Positions 1 through 5,587 are shown, counted from the first letter of the stretch. The stretch: 5,754 nucleotides of DNA from DASUPK01 sp035456265 (GCA_035456265.1 DATIDP010000216.1:1-5754); one strand, 5' to 3'. Program-made: numbers and translations. The notes: generated from the sequence alone by a model not told the origin.

Positions 1-5
1 CGATC

Positions 6-1457
6 ATGGCCCGCACGGCAACCAAGACCCGTACAAGCAGCAAGTCCCGCACCCGTGAGCCGGCTCTGGAGGGGCTGCCCTCCCCGGAGGAGCGGGCCGC
101 CGCCGGCAAGGCGGCGCGAGCCGATACGCCGCGCTCCAGCCACGCGGAGGGTGTGCCGGAGGCGGACAGCCGCGACCCGGTCGCGGTGCTGGAGAAGCAA
201 GCGAAGACGCGGGCGCCGGAGCTCGTCCCGATCCGCCACGGGCGGATGCTCGCCTCCGCCTTCGCCTTCTACCGGGGCGCGGCGGCGATCATGGCGGCGG
301 ATCTGGCCGGCACACCCAGCTCCGGCTTCGAAGCCCAGCTGTGCGGTGACGCGCACCTGGAGAACTTCGGCGCGTTCGCGGCGCCCGACAGGCAGCTGGT
401 CTTCGATTGCAACGACTTCGATGAGACCCTTCCGGGACCCTGGGAGTGGGACGCCAAGCGGCTGGCGGCCAGCTTCTCCGTCGCTGGGCGGGAGCGCGGT
501 TTCGACGAAGCCCAGCGCCGGGCCGTCGTCGCCACGGCGGTGCGTGCCTACCGTGAGGCGATGCGGCACTTCGCAGACGCGAGGAATCTGGACGTCTGGT
601 ACGAGAGGCTCGACGTTTCGTCGATCGTCGAGCAGTGGTCGGGGGAGGCGACTAAGCGGGAACGGAAGAGGTTCGAGCGGAACATCGCGAAGGCCCGGAC
701 GAAGGACAGCATGCGCGCGTTCTCCAAGCTCACGCGGGAGGTCGACGGTGACCTTCGGATCATCAGCGACCCGCCGCTGATCGTCCCGTTCGAAGAGCTG
801 TTCGAGGGCCGCGCCGCGGAGGCAGAGAAGCGGCTACGCAAGGTCCTCGGCGAGTATCGCTCCACGCTTCCGGACGAACGTCGCCGCCTCCTCGATCAGT
901 TCCACTACCTGCATACGGCGCGAAAGGTCGTCGGGGTCGGAAGCGTCGGCACCCGCGCATACATCGTCCTGCTGATCGGGCGCGACCGGCAGGATCCGCT
1001 CTTCCTGCAGGCGAAGGAGGCTGAGGCGTCGGTGCTGGAGCCTTTCATCAAGCCCAGCGAGTACGAGAATCACGGGCAGCGCGTCGTTCAGGGCCAGCGG
1101 TTGATGCAGGCGGCAAGCGATAGCTTCCTGGGCTGGCTGACCGCCGAGGGGCCCGACGGCAAGATGCGCGACTTCTACGTCCGCCAGCTTTGGGACCAGA
1201 AGGGGTCGGCGCTCGTGGACGTCATGAACCCCAGGCAGATGACCGCATATGCCCAGGTCTGCGGCTCGACCCTGGCCCGTGCGCACGCTCGGTCGGGCGA
1301 CCGGATCGCGATCGCTTCGTATCTCGGCCGCGGTCAAGGCTTCGATCGGGCCCTGGCCGACTTCGCAGAGTCCTACGCCGACCTGAACGAGCGCGACTAT
1401 CGGGCGCTGCGAGAGGCCGCGGAAGAGGGCCGGGTGCCGGCCGAAGAGGGCGTCTGA
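6..1457 (+). CDS. DUF2252 family protein (COG4320), kinase-like fold suspected
   Basis: A 483-residue protein matching the conserved DUF2252 pattern nearly throughout. Visible blocks are PRSSHAE (42-48), PELVPIRHGRML (71-82), GDAHLENFG (114-122), FDCNDFDET (133-141), KRLAASF (151-157), a glycine-rich VGVGSVGTR (309-317), LQAKEA (334-339) and ARAHARS (424-430). The length is normal for the family. GDAHxxN followed by NDFDE resembles the catalytic and metal-binding loops of aminoglycoside-phosphotransferase-like kinases, so a phosphotransferase-like fold is a reasonable inference, but I know of no settled substrate or reaction. Residues 1-40 are rich in Ser, Thr, Lys and Arg and look disordered. 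No signal peptide or membrane segment is seen, so it is probably cytoplasmic. The ATG at 6 fits the family N-terminus, but only five upstream bases are present, so its ribosome binding site and any earlier start cannot be judged. It converges with the cupin gene after 43 nt, and no strong terminator is visible there. Confidence 0.92.
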   Translation: MARTATKTRTSSKSRTREPALEGLPSPEERAAAGKAARADTPRSSHAEGVPEADSRDPVAVLEKQAKTRAPELVPIRHGRMLASAFAFYRGAAAIMAADLAGTPSSGFEAQLCGDAHLENFGAFAAPDRQLVFDCNDFDETLPGPWEWDAKRLAASFSVAGRERGFDEAQRRAVVATAVRAYREAMRHFADARNLDVWYERLDVSSIVEQWSGEATKRERKRFERNIAKARTKDSMRAFSKLTREVDGDLRIISDPPLIVPFEELFEGRAAEAEKRLRKVLGEYRSTLPDERRRLLDQFHYLHTARKVVGVGSVGTRAYIVLLIGRDRQDPLFLQAKEAEASVLEPFIKPSEYENHGQRVVQGQRLMQAASDSFLGWLTAEGPDGKMRDFYVRQLWDQKGSALVDVMNPRQMTAYAQVCGSTLARAHARSGDRIAIASYLGRGQGFDRALADFAESYADLNERDYRALREAAEEGRVPAEEGV

Positions 1458-1500
1458 TGCCCTTGCACCCCCGATCCGGCGAGAGGCCCAGACCGCGGAT

Positions 1501-1977
1501 TCACCCCTCGAAGCTCGTCAGGTCCTGCACCTGGAGGCCGTTCGCCTCGCAGTAGGCCTCGTACCGCTCGATCGCCGTCTTCCAGTTCTCTCGGGCGACG
1601 ATGCTCCCGTCCTCGTCGAGGAAGAGCAGCTCGCCGATGACAACGAAGAAGACCTCGGCGGGCTCGTCGCCGACGCTCTCTGGAGTGTGGGAGGAGGCAG
1701 CGGTCTCATAGACCGTGTCGCCGGGCTCGGAGACCCAGTCATGCTCGATGTAGCGCCAGGCGCCCCTCATCGTGTGTCCGATGACTGTCCCCGTGTGGTA
1801 GTGGGTGGGCAGCCGGAGACCCGGCGGGAAGCGCATCGAGACGATGACCTCACCGTGGATCGGGTCGATCTTGAAGTACTTGAGATGGACTTCCTCGCTG
1901 TAGGGGGTGAACGGCACCCACGGGACCGAATCGCGCTTCACGTTCGCGGTCACGATCTCCTTGTAAGCGGTGGTCAT
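1501..1977 (-). CDS. Cupin-domain protein, 2,4'-dihydroxyacetophenone dioxygenase-like family
   Basis: A 158-residue single-domain cupin. The first cupin motif includes PPG (51-53) and HYHTG (59-63). It is followed by GHTMRGAWRY (67-76), EHDWV (78-82), PGDTVYE (85-91) and H97. H59, H61 and H97 are the likely metal ligands, as in three-histidine cupin dioxygenases. The GAWRY/HDWV signature is typical of proteins annotated as 2,4'-dihydroxyacetophenone dioxygenase family, but that name covers many untested proteins and the substrate is unknown. The open frame extends upstream to 2220. The start at 1977 is chosen because GGAGGA (1990-1985) lies 7 nt before it; the ATG at 1983 would leave only 1 nt. 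The gene follows the DUF7144 gene by 70 nt on the same strand, probably in one operon. A divergent paralogue lies at 2652-3125. No signal peptide is seen, so it is cytoplasmic. Confidence 0.9.
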   Translation of the reverse strand: MTTAYKEIVTANVKRDSVPWVPFTPYSEEVHLKYFKIDPIHGEVIVSMRFPPGLRLPTHYHTGTVIGHTMRGAWRYIEHDWVSEPGDTVYETAASSHTPESVGDEPAEVFFVVIGELLFLDEDGSIVARENWKTAIERYEAYCEANGLQVQDLTSFEG

Positions 1978-1984
1978 CTTCATC

Positions 1985-1990
1985 TCCTCC
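1985..1990 (-). promoter_or_regulatory. Ribosome binding site of the first cupin gene
   Basis: On the minus strand this reads GGAGGA. It stands 7 nt from the ATG at 1977 and 1 nt from the in-frame ATG at 1983, so it decides for the downstream start and an MTTAYKE N-terminus. Confidence 0.75.
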
Positions 1991-2012
1991 AGTCGATCGA
2001 TGAGCTGAAGCA

Positions 2013-2037
2013 GGAGCCCGGCTGGCCACCGGGCCCC
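2013..2037 (-). other. Intercistronic hairpin between the DUF7144 and cupin genes
   Basis: GCCCGG (2016-2021) and CCGGGC (2029-2034) are perfect inverted repeats around a 7-nt loop. After one A/C mismatch, two more G-C pairs extend the stem to 2013 and 2037. On the minus transcript it begins 10 nt after the DUF7144 stop and ends 35 nt before the cupin start. No U-run follows, so it is a poor intrinsic terminator. It could be a partial terminator or an mRNA-stabilising or processing structure that sets unequal expression of the two genes. The structure is seen; the role is inferred. Confidence 0.45.
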
Positions 2038-2047
2038 CACAGTTCGC

Positions 2048-2437
2048 TCATGCTCCGCTCGCGGTCGTCCTCTCGTCACCGCCGAAGACGATGAGTCCGT
2101 AGACGATCCAGACGCAGAGCGCGAAGATCGCCAGCGACCAGAACGGGTGAGAGCCGCCCATCGACAACAGTGCATCGATTGCCCCGAGGCTTCCGGCGAT
2201 GACCCCGAGGATCCGTCCATAGGCGTTGCCGGCCATCAGCGAGAAGCCGCCGCTCAACTGGATCACCCCGATGATGATCATGATCCAGCCCATCGCGTGC
2301 AGGTTGGTGAGGATGTACCTCGTGTCGTTGGCGTAGAAGTTCGCGTCCGCCACGGCGCCGATGCCGTAGATGATGTTCAGCGTGCCCACCATCAGCAGCA
2401 GGATGGCGACGAAGACGACGCGGCCTGCACCTCTCAA
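2048..2437 (-). CDS. DUF7144-type four-helix membrane protein
   Basis: A 129-residue hydrophobic protein with four predicted membrane segments near residues 7-28, 46-69, 74-93 and 98-118. The pattern matches actinobacterial DUF7144 proteins: GTLNIIYGI in helix 1, a loop with NDTRYIL (37-43), GWIMIIIGVIQL in helix 2, AGNAYGR (69-75), and HPFWSLAIFAL leading into helix 4. The function of the family is unknown to me. The open frame continues upstream to 2683 without family-like sequence. I start at a TTG (2437-2435) because AAGGAG (2449-2444) sits 6 nt before it, and the resulting MRGAGRVVFV N-terminus leads straight into helix 1; the first ATG would fall inside that helix. It is the first gene of a probable operon with the downstream cupin, and its promoter should lie in the divergent region shared with the second cupin. 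Confidence 0.87.
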   Translation of the reverse strand: MRGAGRVVFVAILLLMVGTLNIIYGIGAVADANFYANDTRYILTNLHAMGWIMIIIGVIQLSGGFSLMAGNAYGRILGVIAGSLGAIDALLSMGGSHPFWSLAIFALCVWIVYGLIVFGGDERTTASGA

Positions 2438-2443
2438 TTGGAA

Positions 2444-2449
2444 CTCCTT
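2444..2449 (-). promoter_or_regulatory. Ribosome binding site fixing a TTG start
   Basis: AAGGAG on the minus strand, 6 nt before the TTG at 2437. No ATG or GTG is in frame at a comparable distance, so this site is the main argument for the non-ATG start of the membrane protein. Confidence 0.7.
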
Positions 2450-2461
2450 TCCTTGACGCTT

Positions 2462-2497
2462 GCCGCTTGAGCGGCCTGGACGCCGGCCGGACCGGCG
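2462..2497 (-). other. Two adjacent GC-rich inverted repeats in the DUF7144 leader
   Basis: GCCGCT-TG-AGCGGC (2462-2475) and CGCCGG-N5-CCGGCG (2481-2497) stand side by side, 12 nt upstream of the ribosome binding site of the membrane protein gene. If transcription starts upstream, both would fold in the 5' leader. They may modulate translation or RNA stability, or may simply reflect high GC content. The inverted repeats are seen; any function is inference. Confidence 0.35.
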
Positions 2498-2532
2498 CCT
2501 CCCGACCGTAAGCCCGCCACCGTGCCTCATCC

Positions 2533-2555
2533 TCACCCGGATGGGGTGATTCACC
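2533..2555. promoter_or_regulatory. Candidate operator A, TCACC-N7-GGTGA plus extra TCACC
   Basis: TCACC (2533-2537), 7 nt, GGTGA (2545-2549), 1 nt, TCACC (2551-2555). The first two arms form a 17-bp interrupted palindrome, and the last two form an 11-bp one. The near edge is 95 bp upstream of the membrane protein start. The same TCACC-N7-GGTGA arrangement recurs at 2599-2615, which suggests a dimeric regulator. No binding protein can be named from sequence alone. Confidence 0.5.
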
Positions 2556-2598
2556 TGCCCGCCCCGGCGCCGCCGTGACCCTGGGATTGGCTCCCTGA

Positions 2599-2615
2599 TC
2601 ACCTGATGCGGGTGA
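2599..2615. promoter_or_regulatory. Candidate operator B, TCACC-N7-GGTGA
   Basis: TCACC (2599-2603), 7 nt, GGTGA (2611-2615), extendable by one A/T pair on each side to 2598-2616. Both operators carry G at spacer positions 2 and 7 and T after the right arm. The near edge is 36 bp upstream of the second cupin start, where binding could block or assist RNA polymerase or the initiating ribosome. An overlapping direct repeat, TGATGCGG at 2604-2611 and 2613-2620, is also present. Confidence 0.5.
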
Positions 2616-2651
2616 TGCGGTATTCGGTGGGCCCGTGTCCCATGGGACCGG

Positions 2652-3125
2652 ATGAGCCGCCCGGGCAGCGATGCCGAGACCACCTACGTATGCGGCCGGG
2701 TCGAGCCCTGGATCCCGTTCGAGCCCCTGAGCGGCCGCGTGCTAATTCGTTACCACCGGATCGACCCCGTCGAAGGGCAGATCGTGGCCGCGGTGCGCCT
2801 CGCTGCCGAGGCCGGGTCGGCGCCTCTCTATCACACAGGGCCCGTGATCGCCCACACGATCAGCGGCGCGTGGCGCTACCGCGAGGAGGACTGGGTCTCG
2901 AAGGCCGGGGACACCGTGTATGAGGCCGCTGGTTCGATGCACACGGCGGAATCGATCGGGGACGAGGAGACGGTCGTCTTCCTCGTCGTGACGGGAGAGT
3001 TCCTCTTCTTCGACGACGAGGGCAGTCTGATCTGGCAGGAGAGCTGGAGGACGTCGATGGAGCGGCACGCCGAGTACTGCATGGCGAAGGGCCTGACCCC
3101 CATGCGCTTCAGCACTCAGTACTGA
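2652..3125 (+). CDS. Second cupin paralogue, lacking the first HxH histidine
   Basis: A 157-residue cupin that aligns without gaps to the cupin at 1977-1501, with 70 identical positions (about 45%, hand count). The shared core is HTG (61-63), VIAHT (65-69), GAWRY (72-76), DWVS (80-83), GDTVYE (86-91), H97, VGDE/IGDE near 102-105, and ER and YC near the C-terminus. Unlike its paralogue it has Leu59 where His59 would be the first metal ligand, and Ala85 instead of Pro in PGD. Residues 40-59 are the most diverged stretch. It may bind metal with fewer ligands, bind a small molecule without catalysis, or act as a partner or sensor. The start at 2652 is the only ATG in frame after an upstream stop at 2613-2615. 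The ribosome site (GGGA at 2644-2647) is weak. The gene is divergent from the DUF7144 gene and 118 nt ahead of the LAL regulator. Confidence 0.88.
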   Translation: MSRPGSDAETTYVCGRVEPWIPFEPLSGRVLIRYHRIDPVEGQIVAAVRLAAEAGSAPLYHTGPVIAHTISGAWRYREEDWVSKAGDTVYEAAGSMHTAESIGDEETVVFLVVTGEFLFFDDEGSLIWQESWRTSMERHAEYCMAKGLTPMRFSTQY

Positions 3126-3129
3126 AACC

Positions 3130-3144
3130 TGCCTCACCGAGGCA
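3130..3144 (+). terminator. Small hairpin after the second cupin gene
   Basis: TGCCTC-ACC-GAGGCA forms a 6-bp stem with a 3-nt loop, 4 nt after the stop codon. No T-run follows, so if it terminates it does so weakly. It could instead protect the 3' end while transcription continues into the regulator gene. Confidence 0.3.
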
Positions 3145-3182
3145 TGGTTGCCCCGGGATTCCGCCCAGCAGAGTAGGTTGTC

Positions 3183-3230
3183 GGAGCAAGGAGTGACTGG
3201 AACTGGACGCCGTCAATGAGGCGGCGTTAG
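3183..3230 (+). other. Possible leader mini-ORFs upstream of the LAL gene
   Basis: GGAG (3183-3186) stands 6 nt before a GTG at 3193 that opens an 8-codon frame (MTGTGRRQ, stop 3217-3219). Its stop overlaps an ATG at 3216 that opens a 4-codon frame (MRRR, stop 3228-3230), 13 nt before the LAL start. The LAL gene itself has only a poorly spaced AGGA touching its ATG, so translational coupling through these mini-ORFs is conceivable. Frames this short arise often by chance. Confidence 0.2.
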
Positions 3231-3243
3231 GGGCCGGCCAGGA

Positions 3244-5508
3244 ATGCCACAGGCAACCACGCCACAGAGCACCACGGAGGGTGAGCCGGCAGCTCCCGCC
3301 GAGAGGCAGGCCCCCGCCTTCGACCCCGCCTTCGTCCTGCGGCCCCGCCTGACCGAACGGCTGCTCGGGTCGTCGGCCGACCTGGTATTGCTCGTGGCGC
3401 CGGCCGGCTACTCAAAGACGACCTGTCTGGCGGAGTGGGCCGCTTCCGACGATCGCCCGTTCGCGTGGGTCGCCGGGACGAGGCGGCATCACGATCCGGC
3501 GCTGCTGGTGAGCTCCATCGTGGATGCCCTGGATGAGATCGAAGTGGTCGACCCGGGTGTTATGACCGCTCTCGCATCACCGAAGCCGAGCATCTCGACG
3601 GTGGTCGTACCGCGGTTGCAGAAGGCCCTACGGAACAGAAGCGAGCCATGCGTCCTCGTCATCGACGATGTCCATGCGATCACAGGTGCCGATTCTTTCG
3701 CCGTGATCGATTCCGTGATCGCGGCCATGCCGCCGGGCTCCCAGGTGGCCCTCGCGTCCCGGAACGAGCCACCGCTGCCGCTGGGACGGCTCCGTGCCGG
3801 CCGGCAGCTCCTCGAGCTCGCCCGTCGCGATCTCGCGATGACGCGTACGGAGAGCGGGGAGCTCCTGGCCCGGATCGGCCTTGAGCTGACCAACGCGCAG
3901 ACCGACAGCCTGTTCGAGCGCACGGAAGGGTGGCCGGCAGCACTCTACCTGGCCGGGCTCACCCTTCTGGAGCAGACGGACGTTCGGGCCGCCATCGCCT
4001 CGTTCGCGGGCGACGACAGGGTGGTGGTCGATTACCTCAGGGACGAATTCCTCTCCGCAACGAGCGCCGCCGAGGTTGACTTTCTGACGCAGACCGCCGT
4101 GCTCGACGAGCTGTCGGGCCCGCTCTGCGATGCGCTCTTGGAGAGGTCCGGCTCCGCGCACGTCCTGAATAGGCTCTCGCGGTCGAACTTCCTCGTGATC
4201 CCGCTCGATCGTCGCGACGACCGCTACCGCTATCACCACCTGTTCGGTGAGATGCTGCGCTCCGAGCTCCACCGGAGCGATCCCAGCAGCGAGGCCGAGC
4301 TTCATGCGCGGGCGAGTAGCTGGTACGCGGAGGAGGGGGATTGGGATCGAGCGATCGATCACGCGATCGCCGCCGCCGACGTGCAACGCGCCGGCGAGCT
4401 GATCTGGCAGACGCTGCCTGACGTGCTCGGCCGGGGCCGGATCGCGACCATGCGGCGATGGCTCGACGAGCTCGGGCCTGACCGAATCGCCGAATCCGGC
4501 ACGCTCGCGCTGGCCGCGGCTCACTGCGCCATCGTCGACGGCGATGGCGACAGGACTGCCGATTGGATGAGGATCGCGGATGCCGCGCCCGGGCACTCCG
4601 CCGCGCGGAAGTCGTTTCGGGCCGACGTTCACCTGCTGAGGGCGACCTGCGCTCTCGATGGTGTCCAGCGGATGGGGGAGGACGCCGAGCGCGCCTCAGA
4701 GCTCTATCCGGAGGAGGCGCCGTGGCAGACAGCCTGTCACCTCTACCGAGGCGTCTCGAGCCACCTGAGCGGGGATCCGGTAAGAGCCGTGCCGCTCCTA
4801 GGGGAGGCGGCCCGGCGCGGCGCGATCGTCGTCCCCGTCATCCAGACGCTCGCCCTATCGCAACTCGGCCTGATCGCGATGGAGGACGAGGACTGGGAGG
4901 CGGCCTCGCGGGCCATCACGCAGGCTCGTGAGCAGGTGCACCGATGCGGCCTATCGGATTACCCGAGCATCCTGATGGTCTATGCGGCCTCGGCTCTGGT
5001 CAGGGCCCACCAGGGTCAGGTGGCGCTAGCCGAGACGGACATCGCCGACACCCGCCGGCTGCTCGGGCTGCTGCACGGCTTTCCCCCCTGGTATGAGGCG
5101 CAAGCGAGGATCGTGCTCGCCCGGGCTTGCACCAGGCTCGACGACGTCGCGGTAGGGAGCGCAGAGCTCGACCAGGCGGCCCGGTTCCTCGAGAAGACCC
5201 CTGATGCGACCGTCCTCAACGGATGGCTCAGGGAGTCGCGCAGCGCACTGAGGGCCGCGTCCTCCGAGGGCAGGCGTGAGGAGTGGTCGCTGACGACGGC
5301 CGAGCTGCGCACGCTCCAGTACCTCCCCAGCCACCTCTCCTTCCGGGAGATCGCGGAGCGGATCCACGTCTCGCCCAACACGGTCAAGACCCAGGCGCAG
5401 GCGATCTATCGAAAGCTCGAGGCCTCTTCCCGGAACGAGGCCGTGGAGAGGGGCCGACACGCCGGCCTGCTGGCCGACGACCCGCTGATCGAGGCGAGTG
5501 ACCCGTGA
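3244..5508 (+). CDS. LAL-type (MalT-like) STAND ATPase, LuxR-family regulator
   Basis: A 754-residue transcription regulator. The N-terminal STAND nucleotide-binding domain has Walker A APAGYSKTT (52-60), Walker B LVIDDVH (138-144), ASRNEPPLPLGRLRA (171-185), EGWPAALYLAG (228-238) and the winged-helix signature YRYHHLFGEML (328-338). A helical, TPR-like region follows from about 355 to 670. The C-terminal LuxR helix-turn-helix spans about 682-742, with LTTAE (683-687), FREIAERIHVSPNTVKT (700-716) and IYRKLEASSR (721-730). In characterised relatives such as MalT, ATP and an effector bound by the helical repeats drive oligomerisation and promoter activation; the effector here is unknown. The length is within the LAL range. 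The P-loop has Ser where GYGKT is usual. ATG 3244 is the first start after an in-frame stop at 3217-3219. It is a natural candidate regulator of the flanking cupin, membrane protein and DUF6325 genes (inference from position). Confidence 0.95.
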   Translation: MPQATTPQSTTEGEPAAPAERQAPAFDPAFVLRPRLTERLLGSSADLVLLVAPAGYSKTTCLAEWAASDDRPFAWVAGTRRHHDPALLVSSIVDALDEIEVVDPGVMTALASPKPSISTVVVPRLQKALRNRSEPCVLVIDDVHAITGADSFAVIDSVIAAMPPGSQVALASRNEPPLPLGRLRAGRQLLELARRDLAMTRTESGELLARIGLELTNAQTDSLFERTEGWPAALYLAGLTLLEQTDVRAAIASFAGDDRVVVDYLRDEFLSATSAAEVDFLTQTAVLDELSGPLCDALLERSGSAHVLNRLSRSNFLVIPLDRRDDRYRYHHLFGEMLRSELHRSDPSSEAELHARASSWYAEEGDWDRAIDHAIAAADVQRAGELIWQTLPDVLGRGRIATMRRWLDELGPDRIAESGTLALAAAHCAIVDGDGDRTADWMRIADAAPGHSAARKSFRADVHLLRATCALDGVQRMGEDAERASELYPEEAPWQTACHLYRGVSSHLSGDPVRAVPLLGEAARRGAIVVPVIQTLALSQLGLIAMEDEDWEAASRAITQAREQVHRCGLSDYPSILMVYAASALVRAHQGQVALAETDIADTRRLLGLLHGFPPWYEAQARIVLARACTRLDDVAVGSAELDQAARFLEKTPDATVLNGWLRESRSALRAASSEGRREEWSLTTAELRTLQYLPSHLSFREIAERIHVSPNTVKTQAQAIYRKLEASSRNEAVERGRHAGLLADDPLIEASDP

Positions 5509-5537
5509 CCACAGGAACTTCATTCGAAAGGGGTGAC

Positions 5538-5557
5538 GTGGCGCCGTCCGGTGCCAC
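5538..5557 (+). other. Hairpin or palindrome between the LAL and DUF6325 genes
   Basis: GTGGCGCC and GGTGCCAC pair over 8 positions (one G-U pair) around a GTCC loop. It starts 29 nt after the LAL stop and ends 41 nt before the DUF6325 start. CTACAG follows, not a T-run, so it is not a classic intrinsic terminator. As DNA it is also a near-palindrome and could be an operator for the DUF6325 gene. Confidence 0.4.
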
Positions 5558-5587
5558 CTACAGTCGCCCGGATCCCGCACTTCGCGA

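Noticed and set aside
834..1337. Minus-strand open frame of 167 codons inside the DUF2252 gene
   Set aside because: It lies antisense to conserved DUF2252 motifs, with no family resemblance and no convincing ribosome site.
1474..1500. ATCCG and CGGAT inverted repeat in the convergent gap as a bidirectional terminator
   Set aside because: It is only a 5-bp stem with a 17-nt loop and no T-runs on either side, too weak to call.
1978..2220. N-terminal extension of the first cupin frame up to 2220
   Set aside because: The extension overlaps the membrane protein gene and has no cupin- or family-like sequence. The GGAGGA site places the start at 1977.
2438..2683. N-terminal extension of the DUF7144 frame up to 2683
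   Set aside because: It is Arg/Gly/Pro-rich translation of intergenic DNA that crosses the operators and the start of the second cupin. The TTG with AAGGAG is better supported.
3148..3179. TTGCCC and TAGGTT as a housekeeping promoter for the LAL gene
   Set aside because: The 20-bp spacing is too long and both boxes are poor matches.
4234..4251. TCACC and GGTGA separated by 8 nt inside the LAL gene as a further operator
   Set aside because: The spacing differs from the two intergenic sites, and the sequence encodes the conserved YHHLFGEM motif, which explains it.
3628..4632. Long minus-strand open frame of 334 codons inside the LAL gene
   Set aside because: It is antisense to a confidently identified coding region, shows no recognisable domain, and is the expected by-product of high-GC codon bias.
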